Assembly: GCF_030824435.1 (NCBI RefSeq)
Contig: NZ_JAVBXS010000100.1
Coordinates: 80,597-144,596 of the forward strand
Direction: 5' to 3'
DNA length: 64,000 bases
Source of the DNA: Rheinheimera sp.
GTDB taxonomy: Bacteria; Pseudomonadota; Gammaproteobacteria; Enterobacterales; Alteromonadaceae
Shown here: positions 18,426-30,529 of the stretch, piece by piece
Position numbering within the stretch: position 1 is the stretch's first letter
Layout: each line of letters opens with the position of its first letter
The notes under the pieces: generated by a model
What the model was told of the DNA's origin: nothing
Database searches by the model: none
What the model saw: only the letters and a program-made list of their open reading frames with translations
Position numbers and translations under genes: made by a program

Positions 18426-20714
18426 ATGAAACGAACTTTATTAAATCAATGGATACTGCTGGCCATCAGTGGTGCTGCTGCGCCATGGTTTTCGCATGCG
18501 GCGACAGTACTGCAGTGTTATCCCAAACCCGAATTACCGCCCATTCTGGCCAGTCTTAATAAAAATGATGACCAGCTGCGCATCGATTCGGGCCGTGCAC
18601 AACTTATTGGCAATCAGGTGGCTGAATTCAGCGACACTGTGCAGCTGACATATCGCGACACTTTATTAACAGCGCCAAGCGCCCGTTTTAGTAAACCTGA
18701 GCAGAGTATGTCAGCCGATGGCGGCATCAGTTATTACAGTTCAATGCTCAAAGTTAGTAGTAGCTCATTCAGCGCACGCCTGGCAGAAAACAAAGTTACT
18801 TTGCAGGATGCTGAATACCGCTTTTTAGGCCAGGCTGGCCGCGGTTATGCCGCACAAATGTCGGCCTCAGATCAGAACGTCGAGTTGCAGGAAGCGAGTT
18901 TCACCACTTGCCCGGATGGCGACAATGGCTGGGCATTGGAAGCAGAAAAAATTCAGATCAACGCCGATGATGGCTGGGGCGAAGCCTGGAATTCCTTTGT
19001 GAAAATCAAAGGCGTGCCTGTGTTATATCTGCCTTATATGACTTACCCTGTCAGCAACAAACGCAAAACAGGGGTGTTATTTCCCAATATCGGTAGTTCA
19101 CAAAAACTCGGTTTAGATATCCAACTGCCGTATTATCTGAATCTGGCGGAAAACTACGACGCCACTTTAACCCCCAGATATATGAGCCAACGTGGCACCC
19201 AGCTCAATTCTGAATTCCGCTATCTGACAGAGGCCCACCGTGGTTCTTTGTATCTGGAATATCTGGATAAAGATCAGGAAAAAGCCGTCGATTTTGGTGC
19301 CCGTTATTTATCCCATATCAGCCATATTGCCGATTTTAGCGACCGCTGGCGCGCCAGTGTCGATTTTACCGATGTCAGTGATGATGCTTATTTAACTGAA
19401 CTCGGCTCTGCCATCAATAACCAGAGTGATACCCAACTGTACCGTCAGGCCAATCTGAGTTATTACGGCGATTATGTGCATTCGGATATTCAGCTGCAAG
19501 GTTTTGAAATTCTCGGCAATTACAATAAAGCCTTCAGCGCTTTACCGCAGTGGGACTTCAGCTCTGCCAAAGCTTTGCCATTGGGCGACAAGCTGCAACT
19601 GCTGTGGGCCGGTCAATATGCCCATTTTGAAAATGATGACCTGTATAAGCGCAGCGCCGACCGGGTGCATCTGGAGCCAACGCTGCGGCTGCCTTATACC
19701 ACTCCGGCACTGGAACTGGTGCTGGAAGGCAGTTTATTACATACCTATTATCAGCAAAAAACCACTGAACCCGGCATCTTGCTGGACGAGTCTGTACAAC
19801 GCAGCATGCCCAAAGTCAGCTTGAACGGTAAACTGAATTTTGAACGGGAAACCCGCTGGTTCGGGCAGGATTCATTGCAAACGCTGGAACCCCAGCTGCA
19901 ATATTTGTATATCCCTTTTCGCGACCAAAGCAATATTGAACTGTATGACACCGCCAGGTTACAGGACGACTATTCGGGTTTATTCCGCCAGAACCGTTAT
20001 TCAGGCCTGGACCGCATTAATGATGCCAATCAGCTGACATTAGGCTGGACGACCAGGGTGTACGACGAGCAAGACACCGAACGTTTCAGGTTCAGCATGG
20101 GTCAGATTTTGTTTTTAGCTGATCCGAAGTCACCTGCATTAACAGATCCTGCAGGTCCAACAGGCGAACAACAAAGTGTCGCCGCCACTGAATCTATTTT
20201 TGCTGCCGAAACGCTGGTGCACTGGCGGCAAAACTGGTTTCTGAATGGCGGTGTGCAATATGATGCTGAAAATAAAAAAATGGTCAAAAGCAATGTCACC
20301 CTGGATTATCGCAGTGATGATAAAAAATTATTTCAATTGAACCATAGATACAGCCGTTATGTCTCAAACACCGAAATTGCCCAGCTGGGTGCTTTAGGGA
20401 CAATGCCCATTGCTAACCAATGGCAAGCAGTGGCCAGTTACTACCGCGATATCAATAATGACCGGATGATTGAAGCCAATATAGGTTTGCAGTATGAGTC
20501 CTGTTGTTGGGCAATCCGGCTGGTCGCCCGCCGTCAGATTGAAACTAATCTGGAGCTGTTGGTGAATAATCCAAACAATCCGGTGAAACTGGACAGCGGC
20601 ATTGCGTTACGTTTTGTGTTAAAAGGATTCGGTGATTCAGCCGGATTTGATGTGTCAGATATGTTGTCCAGCGGCATCTTCGGATATCGCCGCCCTTATT
20701 TACTTAATAATTAA
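18426..20714 (+). CDS. lptD: LPS-assembly protein LptD
   Basis: 762 residues (E. coli 784). A signal peptide ends near SHA (about residue 25). An OstA/LptA-like periplasmic beta-jellyroll follows (about 50-170), then a large C-terminal beta-barrel. LptD with LptE inserts lipopolysaccharide into the outer leaflet. Cys31 (LQCYPKP), a Cys near 163 (TTCPDGD) and the CC pair in YESCCWAIR match the four disulfide Cys of E. coli LptD, so the oxidative maturation path should be conserved. Its stop overlaps the TAATG just before surA, and SurA is the chaperone that folds LptD. Confidence 0.96.
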   Translation: MKRTLLNQWILLAISGAAAPWFSHAATVLQCYPKPELPPILASLNKNDDQLRIDSGRAQLIGNQVAEFSDTVQLTYRDTLLTAPSARFSKPEQSMSADGGISYYSSMLKVSSSSFSARLAENKVTLQDAEYRFLGQAGRGYAAQMSASDQNVELQEASFTTCPDGDNGWALEAEKIQINADDGWGEAWNSFVKIKGVPVLYLPYMTYPVSNKRKTGVLFPNIGSSQKLGLDIQLPYYLNLAENYDATLTPRYMSQRGTQLNSEFRYLTEAHRGSLYLEYLDKDQEKAVDFGARYLSHISHIADFSDRWRASVDFTDVSDDAYLTELGSAINNQSDTQLYRQANLSYYGDYVHSDIQLQGFEILGNYNKAFSALPQWDFSSAKALPLGDKLQLLWAGQYAHFENDDLYKRSADRVHLEPTLRLPYTTPALELVLEGSLLHTYYQQKTTEPGILLDESVQRSMPKVSLNGKLNFERETRWFGQDSLQTLEPQLQYLYIPFRDQSNIELYDTARLQDDYSGLFRQNRYSGLDRINDANQLTLGWTTRVYDEQDTERFRFSMGQILFLADPKSPALTDPAGPTGEQQSVAATESIFAAETLVHWRQNWFLNGGVQYDAENKKMVKSNVTLDYRSDDKKLFQLNHRYSRYVSNTEIAQLGALGTMPIANQWQAVASYYRDINNDRMIEANIGLQYESCCWAIRLVARRQIETNLELLVNNPNNPVKLDSGIALRFVLKGFGDSAGFDVSDMLSSGIFGYRRPYLLNN

Positions 20715-20725
20715 TGTGGAAATTT

Positions 20726-22018
20726 ATGAAGTTACAAAAGTTGATTGCTGTTGCCGTAACAACCTGCTTCATGCTGAGCAGCCAGGCTGCCGAAACAAAA
20801 GTTGATGCAGTTGCTGCTGTCGTCAATAACGGCGTGGTGCTGGAGAGCGAAGTTGAGGATATGGTCGCGCGCGTAAAGAAAAACGCAGCGGCACAAAATC
20901 AGACTTTGCCTTCCGACCGCGCACTGCGCACCCAGGCACTGGAAAGGCTTATTCTGAACAACCTGCAGATGCAAATGGCCAAACGGATGGGGTTACAAAT
21001 TACCGACCCTCAACTGGATGAAACCATTGAAAACATTGCCAAAGAGCAAAAAATGACTGTGACCCAGCTGCGTGCTCAGGTGGTGAAGGAAGAAGGCAGT
21101 TATGAATTGTTCCGTGAGCGTCTGCGTGAAGAAATCACCACAGGTGAAGTATTACGTGCCAACGTACAACGCCGTATTTATGTCAGCCCACAAGAAGTGG
21201 ACACTGTACTGAAGTTGATGGAACAACAAGGCGGCAGCAATGAACAATACAATATCGGTCATATTCTGGTGGCATTGCCAAGTGAACCCAGCACCGAACA
21301 AATGAAAGAAGCCGAAGAAAAAGCTAATAAAGTGATGGAGTTGCTGCGCTCCGGCAGCGATTTCAAAAAAATAGCTATTGCCTCTTCTTCCGCTGAAACT
21401 GCGCTGGAAGGTGGTGATATGGGCTGGCAGAACATTAACGAGATGCCAACCTTATTTGCCGATCAGGTTCGTGGTAAAAAGAAAAAAGACCTGATTGGTC
21501 CGCTGCGCTCGGGCGCTGGTTTTCATATTCTGACTATTTTTGATATCAAAGGCGCCAATGTGGTGGAGTTTGAAGAAGTGAATGCCCGTCATGTCCTGAT
21601 CAAACCGTCCATTATTGTCAGCGAAGAAAAAGCCAAAAATATGCTGGCCACTTTTGTAAAAGACTTTAAAGCTGGCAAAGCCGATTTTGCTGAATTTGCC
21701 AAAACTTATTCTGAAGATCCGGGTTCAAAACTCAAAGGTGGCGAACTGGGTTGGGCAGATCCGGCTAAATATGTTGTTGCTTTTCGCAATACGCTGGCCA
21801 CGCTGAAAAAAGGCGAGATCAGTGAGCCTTTTGCCTCAGAGTTCGGTTGGCATATTATTCAGTTGCATGACCGTCGCACCGTAGACGCTACCGCTGAGAA
21901 AAAACGTGAACAAGCAGGCCGGTTAATTTTCAACCGTCGTTATAACGAAGAATCCAGTAATTTCCTGCGTGAATTGCGCGATCAGGCCTTTATTGAAATT
22001 CTGGCGGAAGCTGAATGA
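20726..22018 (+). CDS. surA: Periplasmic peptidyl-prolyl isomerase/chaperone SurA
   Basis: 430 residues. ATG 20726 is chosen over 20714 because GGAAA lies 5 nt upstream and the product then opens with a signal peptide ending in SQA-AETK. After an N-terminal helical chaperone module ([15 protein letters not shown]) come two parvulin domains, marked by [11 protein letters not shown] and [11 protein letters not shown], each ending in a SEDPGS/GGELGW-type or GGDMGWQ block. The C-terminal [17 protein letters not shown] helix completes the chaperone core. SurA escorts outer-membrane porins and LptD across the periplasm. Cotranscribed with lptD. Confidence 0.96.
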   Translation: MKLQKLIAVAVTTCFMLSSQAAETKVDAVAAVVNNGVVLESEVEDMVARVKKNAAAQNQTLPSDRALRTQALERLILNNLQMQMAKRMGLQITDPQLDETIENIAKEQKMTVTQLRAQVVKEEGSYELFRERLREEITTGEVLRANVQRRIYVSPQEVDTVLKLMEQQGGSNEQYNIGHILVALPSEPSTEQMKEAEEKANKVMELLRSGSDFKKIAIASSSAETALEGGDMGWQNINEMPTLFADQVRGKKKKDLIGPLRSGAGFHILTIFDIKGANVVEFEEVNARHVLIKPSIIVSEEKAKNMLATFVKDFKAGKADFAEFAKTYSEDPGSKLKGGELGWADPAKYVVAFRNTLATLKKGEISEPFASEFGWHIIQLHDRRTVDATAEKKREQAGRLIFNRRYNEESSNFLRELRDQAFIEILAEAE

Positions 22019-23010
22019 CATTACGTATCGGTATCACACCCGGAGAACCTGCAGGTATAGGGCCGGATCTGGTGGTGCAACTGGCGCAGCAAAGCTGGCC
22101 GGTTGAACTGGTGGTTTGTGCCGATCCAGAAGTACTGACACAAAGGGCAGCCCAGCTTGGGTTGCCTCTAACCTTATTGCCTTATCAGAGTGAACAAGAG
22201 CCCAAACCCCAACAAGCTGGAACCTTAACCATCGCCGCTATTCATGCACCCCAGTCTGTAATTCCTGGCGTATTAAATGAAAACAATGGCCATTATGTGG
22301 TGGAAACCTTAAGTTTTGTTGGGGAAAAATCTATCAGTGGTGAATTTGCCGCCATAGTGACAGGCCCGGTGCACAAAGGCATTATTAATAAAGCTGGCAT
22401 CCCCTTTAGCGGCCATACCGAATTTTTTGCTCATCAGTCCAATACACCTTATGTGGTGATGATGCTGGCAACCGAAGGTTTAAGAGTGGCCTTAGCTACC
22501 ACCCATATTCCACTGGCTTATGTTGCCAAGGCCATTACCCGTGAAAGACTGACCCAGGTACTGCGTATCCTGCAGCAGGATTTACAGCAAAAATTTGCCA
22601 TTGCCAAACCGCGCATTTATGTCTGTGGCCTGAATCCACATGCGGGTGAAGACGGACATCTGGGGCGCGAAGAAATTGATGTGATGATCCCAACCCTGAA
22701 TGAGCTACGTGCCCAGGGCATGGATCTGGTTGGCCCTTTGCCGGCCGATACCTTGTTCCAGCCAAAGTACCTGGACAATGCCGATGCCGTGCTGGCGATG
22801 TATCATGATCAGGGTTTACCTGTTCTCAAATATAAAGGTTTTGGCCGCTCAGTAAATATCAGTCTGGGTTTGCCACTTATCCGAACTTCCGTCGATCATG
22901 GCACCGCGCTGGATTTAGCAGGCAGCGGTAAAGCCGACGCAGGCAGTATGCTGCATGCCCTTGATCAGGCGATATTTTTAGCGACTCAATCGAAACTATC
23001 TCATGAATGA
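22015..23010 (+). CDS. pdxA: 4-hydroxythreonine-4-phosphate dehydrogenase PdxA
   Basis: 331 residues. Oxidises 4-phosphohydroxy-L-threonine with NAD, giving the precursor that PdxJ condenses to pyridoxine phosphate. Recognised by [14 protein letters not shown] at the N-terminus, the metal-binding [13 protein letters not shown] and GHTEFFA blocks, [17 protein letters not shown], and the C-terminal [15 protein letters not shown] and [14 protein letters not shown]. The three His metal ligands expected for the family are in these blocks. It overlaps surA by ATGA and rsmA by 8 bp, so translation is probably coupled along the operon. Confidence 0.96.
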   Translation: MTLRIGITPGEPAGIGPDLVVQLAQQSWPVELVVCADPEVLTQRAAQLGLPLTLLPYQSEQEPKPQQAGTLTIAAIHAPQSVIPGVLNENNGHYVVETLSFVGEKSISGEFAAIVTGPVHKGIINKAGIPFSGHTEFFAHQSNTPYVVMMLATEGLRVALATTHIPLAYVAKAITRERLTQVLRILQQDLQQKFAIAKPRIYVCGLNPHAGEDGHLGREEIDVMIPTLNELRAQGMDLVGPLPADTLFQPKYLDNADAVLAMYHDQGLPVLKYKGFGRSVNISLGLPLIRTSVDHGTALDLAGSGKADAGSMLHALDQAIFLATQSKLSHE

Positions 23011-23821
23011 TAAAGTACATTTAGGCCATACGGCCCGTAAAAGATTTGGCCAGAACTTCCTGCATGATCCTGTGGTGATTGAACGTATTGTCAAAGCTAT
23101 AGCGCCAAAACCTGGTGAACATCTGGTGGAAATTGGCCCTGGCCTTGGCGCATTAACTGAACCTGTGGCTGAAAAAGCCGGTCACTTAACAGTGGTGGAA
23201 CTTGACCGTGATTTAGCCCAGCGTCTGCGTGAACATCCGGTACTTGCCAACAAGCTGACGATTCATCAGGGCGATGCGATGAAATTTGATTTCAGCACGC
23301 TGGTGCCTGATGGCGGCAAGCTGAAAATTTTTGGTAACTTGCCTTATAACATTTCCACCCCTTTGCTGTTTCATCTGTTTGAATTTACCAATCACATTGA
23401 AAACATGCACTTTATGCTGCAAAAAGAAGTAGTGGAGCGCATGACTGCAGGTCACGGCTCTAAAACTTATGGCCGTTTAAGTGTGATGACGCAATTTTTC
23501 TGTCATGCCATGCCGGTGGTTGAAGTGGGGCCTGGTGCTTTTAAACCAGCACCTAAGGTAGATTCTGCTGTGGTGCGGCTGATCCCGAAGAACGACAGCG
23601 AACGTGATGGAGTTCCGGTGACTGTGCTGAACCGGGTTTGTCTGGAAGCCTTTAACCAACGCCGTAAAACTTTGCGTAATTGTTTTAGCAATTTTGCCAC
23701 AGCCGAACAAATAGAAGCTTTGGGTATAGATCCGTCATTGCGGCCGGAACAACTACCGGTCAGTGAATTTATCCGTATTGCTAAGTGGTTATCACAACAA
23801 CCGGATGTAAAAAATGACTGA
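23003..23821 (+). CDS. rsmA: 16S rRNA dimethyladenosine transferase RsmA (KsgA)
   Basis: 272 residues. Dimethylates the two adjacent adenosines near the 3' end of 16S rRNA, a late 30S assembly checkpoint. Shows [14 protein letters not shown], the SAM-binding [14 protein letters not shown] and the catalytic NLPYN ([16 protein letters not shown]), plus the C-terminal [11 protein letters not shown] motif. Length equals that of E. coli KsgA (273) within a residue. Overlaps pdxA upstream and apaG downstream by 8 bp each. Confidence 0.96.
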   Translation: MNDKVHLGHTARKRFGQNFLHDPVVIERIVKAIAPKPGEHLVEIGPGLGALTEPVAEKAGHLTVVELDRDLAQRLREHPVLANKLTIHQGDAMKFDFSTLVPDGGKLKIFGNLPYNISTPLLFHLFEFTNHIENMHFMLQKEVVERMTAGHGSKTYGRLSVMTQFFCHAMPVVEVGPGAFKPAPKVDSAVVRLIPKNDSERDGVPVTVLNRVCLEAFNQRRKTLRNCFSNFATAEQIEALGIDPSLRPEQLPVSEFIRIAKWLSQQPDVKND

Positions 23822-24191
23822 GCAGTATTCAATCCCGATTCAGGTCGAAACTTTTTACATTGAAAATCAGTCGGATGAAAAAGCAAACCGCTATGTGTTT
23901 GCTTATACCATCAATATCCGCAACAACAGCCTGGTGACAGTACAGTTATTGCGCCGTTATTGGTCTATCACAGACGCCAATGGCAAAAACTCTGAAGTTT
24001 ATGGTGATGGTGTTGTTGGTGAACAACCTCAACTGGCGCCGGGCAGCAGCTACAGCTACACCAGCGGTGCAGTACTGGAAACTCCGGTTGGTACTATGCA
24101 GGGGCATTATGAAATGAAAACCGAATCAGGTGAGATGTTTAATGCACCTATTCCGGTATTCCGGCTGGCCATCCCAAATATTCTGAACTGA
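23814..24191 (+). CDS. apaG: ApaG (CorD) beta-sandwich protein
   Basis: 125 residues, a single-domain fibronectin-III-like fold of unknown biochemical role, associated with divalent cation resistance in enterobacteria. Conserved blocks: [39 protein letters not shown] and GTMQGHYEM. Lies between rsmA (8-bp overlap) and apaH (2-bp gap), the canonical rsmA-apaG-apaH order, and is likely cotranslated. Confidence 0.95.
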   Translation: MTEQYSIPIQVETFYIENQSDEKANRYVFAYTINIRNNSLVTVQLLRRYWSITDANGKNSEVYGDGVVGEQPQLAPGSSYSYTSGAVLETPVGTMQGHYEMKTESGEMFNAPIPVFRLAIPNILN

Positions 24192-24193
24192 CA

Positions 24194-25006
24194 ATGCCAA
24201 GATATGTGATTGGAGATGTGCAGGGCTGCTTTGACCAATTGCAGCAACTGCTCACAAAGATCAATTTTAAACCCGACCGTGATCAGCTCTGGTTTTGTGG
24301 TGACTTAATTGCCCGTGGCCCACAATCGCTGCAAACCTTAAGGTTTGTGCGTGATTTGGCAGATAACGCCATCACGGTACTTGGTAACCACGACTTAAAC
24401 TTTCTGGCGTCCTTGCACGGTTATGGCAAAATTACTGCCGCCGATCAGCTGCAAGAACTACAGCAGGCCCCGGATAAACATCAACTGGCAGATTGGCTGC
24501 TACAACAACCGCTGATCCACTATAATGCCAGCGAAAATTTAATGCTGGTACATGCCGGGCTCGCGCCTGGCTGGAGTCTGGTAACAGCATTAGAGGCCGC
24601 AGCTGACGTTTGTCAAAGTCTGCTACAGGACGCCCCTTCAGTATTTAGCCAGATGTATGGCAATCAACCCGATTTATGGCAGGATGCCGACACCAAAGCG
24701 GCAAGATGGCGATTTACCATCAATAGTTGTACCCGAATGCGTTATTGTCTGGCAGATGGCCGGCTGGAATTAAAAGAAAAAGGCGAAGTCTCGGCAAATC
24801 CGGATTTGATCCCCTGGTTCGAGTTTTGGCGTGACAAGCAGCACCCAACCATTTTTTTTGGTCATTGGGCTGCACTACAGGGAATATGCGATGTGGAGGC
24901 CATCCACGCGCTTGACACAGGTTGTGTCTGGGGTAATTCTTTGACGGCCTATTGTATTGAATCGCAACGGCGTTATAGTGTAGTTGGATATAAAAAACAA
25001 CTATAA
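24194..25006 (+). CDS. apaH: Symmetrical diadenosine tetraphosphatase ApaH
   Basis: 270 residues. Hydrolyses Ap4A to two ADP and removes Np4 caps from RNA 5' ends. It has the calcineurin-like metallophosphatase signatures: GDVQGCFDQL (a D-x-Q variant typical of ApaH), FCGDLIARGPQS, VLGNHDLNFLA and MLVHAGLAPGW, with GHWAALQG and DTGCVWGNSLTAY at the C-terminus. Last gene of the lptD-surA-pdxA-rsmA-apaG-apaH operon. E. coli has folA next; here a chemoreceptor and a DUF3718 gene intervene and folA is inverted. Confidence 0.95.
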   Translation: MPRYVIGDVQGCFDQLQQLLTKINFKPDRDQLWFCGDLIARGPQSLQTLRFVRDLADNAITVLGNHDLNFLASLHGYGKITAADQLQELQQAPDKHQLADWLLQQPLIHYNASENLMLVHAGLAPGWSLVTALEAAADVCQSLLQDAPSVFSQMYGNQPDLWQDADTKAARWRFTINSCTRMRYCLADGRLELKEKGEVSANPDLIPWFEFWRDKQHPTIFFGHWAALQGICDVEAIHALDTGCVWGNSLTAYCIESQRRYSVVGYKKQL

Positions 25007-25094
25007 TACAGTCGTTTTCCGAAAGACAAATTGGTCGTCAGGCCAGGCCGCCGCAGATTTGCGCGACTAATTTAAAACCCGTTGGGAGTTCCAT

Positions 25095-27107
25095 ATGAAG
25101 TTAACTGTAGCACTGCGTATTGTGGGTGGCTTTGGTGTTATTTCACTGCTGTTGTTATTCATCGGTATCACGTCTTATATAAGTCTGAGCAATATTAGTG
25201 ATTCAACCAGTCAGGTAAACACCATTTCTATTCCTGCGCTTGAAAACAGTGCAACCTTACAGAGTGAATTTGTAAAAATGAGCAAAGTAAGCCTGCAGGC
25301 TTATTACGCTGATGAAGTGAAAAATGTTTCTACTCTGGAAGGTCAGTTCCAGTCCGAAAAAGCCATGTACGATGCAGCTGCAAAATCTCTGCAGTCTGTG
25401 GTGGCAGCAGAACAAGAACTGGCAGCCAGCTTTAAACAAGTTAATGCTGCATATGAGCAGTTTATTCCAACCAGTAACGAGCTTTTCGCCGCGTTAAAAA
25501 AGAGCCTGACCTTAAGAGATCAGATGGACAATAAGCTGTCAGATCTGGAAGGTAACTCCGACGACGCAGCATCATTAATTCTTGATTTTACAGACATTCG
25601 CAGTGCAAGTAGCAGGTTCCCAAAATCTTATGCAGCCGCATCAGAGATGGAAACAAGCTTAAACTCTCTGGTGTCTACAGTGGTTGATCTCATTCGCACC
25701 AACACACCAACCACCAGCGAAACTTTGAGCAATGAAATTAAAAACCGCATGAGCGATATCGCCGGCAAAATGACGGTGATCAAAGACGAAGCTGGTGAAT
25801 CAGTTGAAATGGTGGCAGATCTGGAAGAAAAAATTACTGCTATCAATGACCTGCTCAATTCAGCTGACGGCATCCTGGCACTGAAACAACAACGGCTTGC
25901 CGCCACTGCTTCTGCACAAAAAATGCTGACTACAGCAGAACAACAAACCACAGATGCAGTTTCTGCATTGAATCAGTTATTAAGCAAAGCCCGCAGCGCT
26001 GCAGGCGAAATTCAGCAGGAAGCTGAATCAGGTGTCAGTAATGCTGTGGTACTGATTTTTATCGTGGTACTGGTTTCAATCGTATTGGCTGTGGGTATTG
26101 CACTGTTAACGGTACGCAGCATCACTACGCCACTGGCTAAAGTAAATGAAATTTTAGGTGTGGTCGCTTCGGGTGACCTGACGAAAAAACTGGATGATTC
26201 GGCGTCCGATGAATTCGGCGAGCTGGCAAGAAACTGTAATCAGGTGATCAGTAATCTGCGTCAGTTAATTCAGGGTATTATTTCACGTTCTACCCAGCTG
26301 GCAGCGGCGTCAGAACAGACTTCGGCTATCACTGTACAGTCGACTCAGGCGATTCGTGAGCAGAAATCTCAGGTCACTCAGGCAGCAACAGCGACCACTG
26401 AAATGAGCAGCACCTCACAAGGTGTGATGCAAAGCTCAAGCGACGCTCTGGCTGAAATTAAACATGCCGACAGTGAAGCTGAGCGGGTAAAAGGTATTTC
26501 CAATACCAACAAACAGACCATTCTGCAGTTATCACAGGAAGTTGAACAAGCTTCTAAAGTGATCAACAAGCTACACCAGGACAGCGCTTCTATCGGTAGC
26601 ATCCTTGATGTAATTCGCGGCATCGCTGAACAAACAAACCTGCTGGCATTAAACGCAGCCATTGAAGCGGCGCGCGCCGGTGAACAGGGACGTGGTTTTG
26701 CTGTTGTTGCCGATGAAGTTCGTTCACTGGCCAGTAAAACCCAATCTTCAACGCAGGAAATTCAGGCGATGATCCAGGTATTACAATCTGGGGCTCATGC
26801 TGCGGTTGAAGCCATGAACAAAGGCCGTCGTCAGGCGGAAAACTGTGTCACACAAACTGAAGTTGCCGCTGAAGCTCTGGACTCCATTACCCATGCGGTG
26901 CATTTGGCGCATGATATGAGCGAACAGATTTCCCACGCCGCCCGTGAGCAGAATCAGGTTTCACATGAAATCAGTAAGCTGCTGGAATCTATCGTAAATA
27001 TCGCTGAAGAAACAGCCTCAGGTGCAGAGCAAACTTCGGATTCAAGTCACGAAGTAGCTCGTCTGGCGGAAGAATTACGCCAGTCTGTAGACCAGTTTAA
27101 AGTTTGA
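25095..27107 (+). CDS. Methyl-accepting chemotaxis protein with large helical periplasmic domain
   Basis: 670 residues. Membrane helix 1 is at about 8-30 ([21 protein letters not shown]). A purely helical periplasmic sensor of about 280 residues, bimodular in length, follows. Helix 2 is at about 315-338 ([21 protein letters not shown]), then HAMP ([21 protein letters not shown]) and the cytoplasmic signalling rod with tip [20 protein letters not shown]. There is no C-terminal NWETF-type CheR tether. The ligand is unknown; helical bimodular sensors often bind small organic acids or amines. It stands alone between apaH and a convergent DUF3718 gene. No chemotaxis signalling genes lie in the window. 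Confidence 0.93.
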   Translation: MKLTVALRIVGGFGVISLLLLFIGITSYISLSNISDSTSQVNTISIPALENSATLQSEFVKMSKVSLQAYYADEVKNVSTLEGQFQSEKAMYDAAAKSLQSVVAAEQELAASFKQVNAAYEQFIPTSNELFAALKKSLTLRDQMDNKLSDLEGNSDDAASLILDFTDIRSASSRFPKSYAAASEMETSLNSLVSTVVDLIRTNTPTTSETLSNEIKNRMSDIAGKMTVIKDEAGESVEMVADLEEKITAINDLLNSADGILALKQQRLAATASAQKMLTTAEQQTTDAVSALNQLLSKARSAAGEIQQEAESGVSNAVVLIFIVVLVSIVLAVGIALLTVRSITTPLAKVNEILGVVASGDLTKKLDDSASDEFGELARNCNQVISNLRQLIQGIISRSTQLAAASEQTSAITVQSTQAIREQKSQVTQAATATTEMSSTSQGVMQSSSDALAEIKHADSEAERVKGISNTNKQTILQLSQEVEQASKVINKLHQDSASIGSILDVIRGIAEQTNLLALNAAIEAARAGEQGRGFAVVADEVRSLASKTQSSTQEIQAMIQVLQSGAHAAVEAMNKGRRQAENCVTQTEVAAEALDSITHAVHLAHDMSEQISHAAREQNQVSHEISKLLESIVNIAEETASGAEQTSDSSHEVARLAEELRQSVDQFKV

Positions 27108-27118
27108 TAAAACTGCAT

Positions 27119-27151
27119 AGAAAAAAGGAGCTCACTGAGCTCCTTTTTTAT
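27119..27151 (+). terminator. Terminator of the chemoreceptor gene
   Basis: GGAGCTCACTGAGCTCC is followed by seven T residues, about 20 bp after the receptor stop. The A-rich left flank would let it also act on the minus strand. Confidence 0.88.
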
Positions 27152-27320
27152 TGCCTGTGACCCGTCCTGAATAATGGTGGCACTGCGGGCTTATTTGCTT
27201 TAGCAATACATCCGGGACTGGCATAAACACAACCCAGGTACCAGTAACCCTATAACGACGAGCTTGTTTTACCAGCGAGCAGGTTATTGTGACACCACCA
27301 ATGCCACTTAATTTATACGC

Positions 27321-27350
27321 AAAAAAAACCGCTTAACAGCGGTTTTTTTA
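27321..27350 (-). terminator. Terminator of the DUF3718 gene
   Basis: AACCGCTTAACAGCGGTT flanked by A and T runs, just after the stop of the DUF3718 gene. Symmetric, so possibly bidirectional. Confidence 0.85.
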
Positions 27351-27356
27351 ACTCAA

Positions 27357-27734
27357 TTATTCACCGCCACCGGCGCGTTCTTTTAATACCGCAATCAGCG
27401 GTGAGCCTGCATGGTTCGACTCGGCCCAGGCAATGTCACCAGAAGCCGTAATTTGTGCTGCTGGAAGCTGTTTAATAATAAACTCCCCCGCCCCTGCCGC
27501 ATTGTTTTTTACTGCATGGCGGATCATCGAGTTGCCATCACACATCACACCATCATATATATTGCGCAAACGCAGACGGTTTTCACTTAACAATTTACGA
27601 AAACGGTTTTTATCATCTGCTTTGACATAATCACACATGGATGCCGCCAGCTGCTGGTCGGCGTAAGCTGCAGGAGTAACCACGAACAGACCAGTTAACA
27701 GCGAACCGCATAACATCGCTGGTAATACTTTCAT
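27357..27734 (-). CDS. DUF3718 family small exported protein
   Basis: 125 residues with a signal peptide (MKVLPAMLCGSLLTGLFVVTPAAYA). The mature part opens with DQQLAASMCDYVKADDKNRFRKLLSENRLRLRNIYDGVMCDGNSMIR, whose two Cys probably form a disulfide; this block is characteristic of DUF3718, a family largely confined to Alteromonadales and relatives. Helical content suggests an ankyrin-like short repeat (MIRHAVKNNAAGAGEFIIKQL). Function unknown. Single-gene unit with its own terminator. Confidence 0.8.
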   Translation of the reverse strand: MKVLPAMLCGSLLTGLFVVTPAAYADQQLAASMCDYVKADDKNRFRKLLSENRLRLRNIYDGVMCDGNSMIRHAVKNNAAGAGEFIIKQLPAAQITASGDIAWAESNHAGSPLIAVLKERAGGGE

Positions 27735-27813
27735 AGACGACCTCTCAGACTGTTGGGATCAAGAACCGACTAATAGTAGCAACATGTTATAAGCTGTGCA
27801 ATCCACCAGCAAC

Positions 27814-28305
27814 TCAGGAGCTTTTTTCAACTAACACAAAGCGATACGAATAAGGATTCTGTCCATCAGCCTGATGTTGTTCTGTTGAAATGACCTGCCA
27901 GCCCGGCTCACTCTGATAGTCAGGGAAAAATGCATCCCCTGTAGTTTCCAGATCAATATGTGTCAGATAAAGCCGGTTAGCCCGCGCTAACATCTGCCGG
28001 TATAACTGAGCGCCACCGATGATCATCACTTCCGGCTCATCGGCGACTAACGCCAGCGCAGCTTCCACTGAATCAACCCAGTCGGCCGTAAAGCCTGCAG
28101 GCGCAGTCTGACGGCTGATAATGATATTACGGCGGCCCGGCAACAACCTGCCGATAGAATCGTAAGTTTTACGCCCCATAATAACCGGCTTACCCAACGT
28201 AACTTTTTTAAAGTGCGCTAAATCTGCCGGCATATGCCAGGGCATCTGATTGTTAAGGCCAATCACATTTTGATTGGCCATAGCTGCAACCAGAGCTATT
28301 TTCAT
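27814..28305 (-). CDS. folA: Dihydrofolate reductase
   Basis: 163 residues (E. coli 159). Reduces dihydrofolate with NADPH; target of trimethoprim. ALVAAMANQNVIGLNNQMPWHMPADLAHFK carries the substrate-binding loop with the conserved Trp and Asp (PWHMPADL). MGRKTYDSIGRLLPGRRNIIISR is the NADPH-binding block and VMIIGGAQLYRQML the C-terminal cofactor site. The gene follows obgE by 9 bp on the same strand and is probably cotranscribed with it. Confidence 0.96.
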   Translation of the reverse strand: MKIALVAAMANQNVIGLNNQMPWHMPADLAHFKKVTLGKPVIMGRKTYDSIGRLLPGRRNIIISRQTAPAGFTADWVDSVEAALALVADEPEVMIIGGAQLYRQMLARANRLYLTHIDLETTGDAFFPDYQSEPGWQVISTEQHQADGQNPYSYRFVLVEKSS

Positions 28306-28314
28306 GCAGTTTCC

Positions 28315-29502
<1,188 letters not shown>

Positions 29503-29693
29503 TTAGTATAAACCGAATGCGCAGAATCGGCTAAATGAGCTGGATTACTGCGCTATACCAGTGCATCACTGGAAAACTATGGCCCGACAATAATGCTATA
29601 TCAGCGCCATACTGACTTATCTGAACATCAAACTTCCTGAAACAAGCAAACCAAGCTTGTTTTGTTTCTGTGTCAGCCCACAGGCTTTCACGT

Positions 29694-29725
29694 AAAAAAA
29701 ACCCCGCACTGGGCGGGGCTTTTTC
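29694..29725 (-). terminator. Terminator of rplU-rpmA
   Basis: On the minus strand GCCCCGCCCAGTGCGGGG is followed by eight T residues, 15 bp after the rpmA stop. Confidence 0.92.
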
Positions 29726-29739
29726 CGGAAACTTTCGGA

Positions 29740-29997
29740 TTATTCGCTGACAATGCTCACGAACTTACGATTGTGTTCACCTTTCACTTCAAACTTAACT
29801 TTACCGTCAGTTAAAGCGAATAATGTGTGGTCTTTACCGATACCAACGTTTGAACCAGCGTGGAACTTAGTACCACGTTGACGCACGATGATGTTACCGG
29901 CTAATACTGACTCGCCGCCGAAACGCTTAACACCTAAGCGTTTCGCTTCTGAATCACGACCGTTACGTGTACTACCTACACCTTTTTTACTTGCCAT
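29740..29997 (-). CDS. rpmA: 50S ribosomal protein L27
   Basis: 85 residues. The N-terminus [20 protein letters not shown] is the extension that reaches toward the peptidyl transferase centre; no leader-peptide cleavage motif is seen, as expected for a gammaproteobacterium. [26 protein letters not shown] is the conserved L27 core. Cotranscribed with rplU, 18 bp upstream, and ended by a strong terminator. Confidence 0.98.
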   Translation of the reverse strand: MASKKGVGSTRNGRDSEAKRLGVKRFGGESVLAGNIIVRQRGTKFHAGSNVGIGKDHTLFALTDGKVKFEVKGEHNRKFVSIVSE

Positions 29998-30015
29998 GAG
30001 TCGTTACTCCTGAAA

Positions 30016-30324
30016 TTAAGCGCTGATGCCAGTAATTTTCACTTCAGTAAACCACTGACGATGGCCAGCTTGTTTACGGTAGTGCTTACGACGACGGAAT
30101 TTGACGATTTTAACTTTATCGCCACGGTCATGATCGACCACTTCCGCAGTTACTTTACTGCCTTCAACTAAAGGAGTACCGATTTTGACTTCTTCGCCAT
30201 TGACAATCATCAACGCAGCGAATTCAACGGTTGCACCCTTTTCTAAGTCCAGTTTTTCTAGACGAAGGGTTTGGCCTTCAGTCACACGGTGCTGTTTGCC
30301 ACCACTTTGGAAAACCGCGTACAT
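30016..30324 (-). CDS. rplU: 50S ribosomal protein L21
   Basis: 102 residues. ATG 30324 gives the universal start [14 protein letters not shown]; the open frame upstream of it is not coding. The C-terminal [28 protein letters not shown] block binds 23S rRNA. First gene of rplU-rpmA, divergent from ispB as in E. coli. Confidence 0.98.
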   Translation of the reverse strand: MYAVFQSGGKQHRVTEGQTLRLEKLDLEKGATVEFAALMIVNGEEVKIGTPLVEGSKVTAEVVDHDRGDKVKIVKFRRRKHYRKQAGHRQWFTEVKITGISA

Positions 30325-30529
30325 AGTTAACTCCGTACAGATCACGCCAGCCACATAAGGGGCGTGTTAATTATATTCACAGGGCGCGAATTGTACGCAA
30401 TTTCCCCTACCCTCGCAAGAGGAAAACTGAAAAAGATCAGCACTTCACAAAATGTGAGACTTTTAGTTTTGCCAATATAGCTCTTGGTGTAGAATCGGGG
30501 CACTTTAACCGTTGGTGCAGTTATTCAGA

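Noticed and set aside
30512..30529. Upstream TTG start for ispB
   Set aside because: The ATG at 30530 gives exactly the E. coli length and conserved N-terminus.
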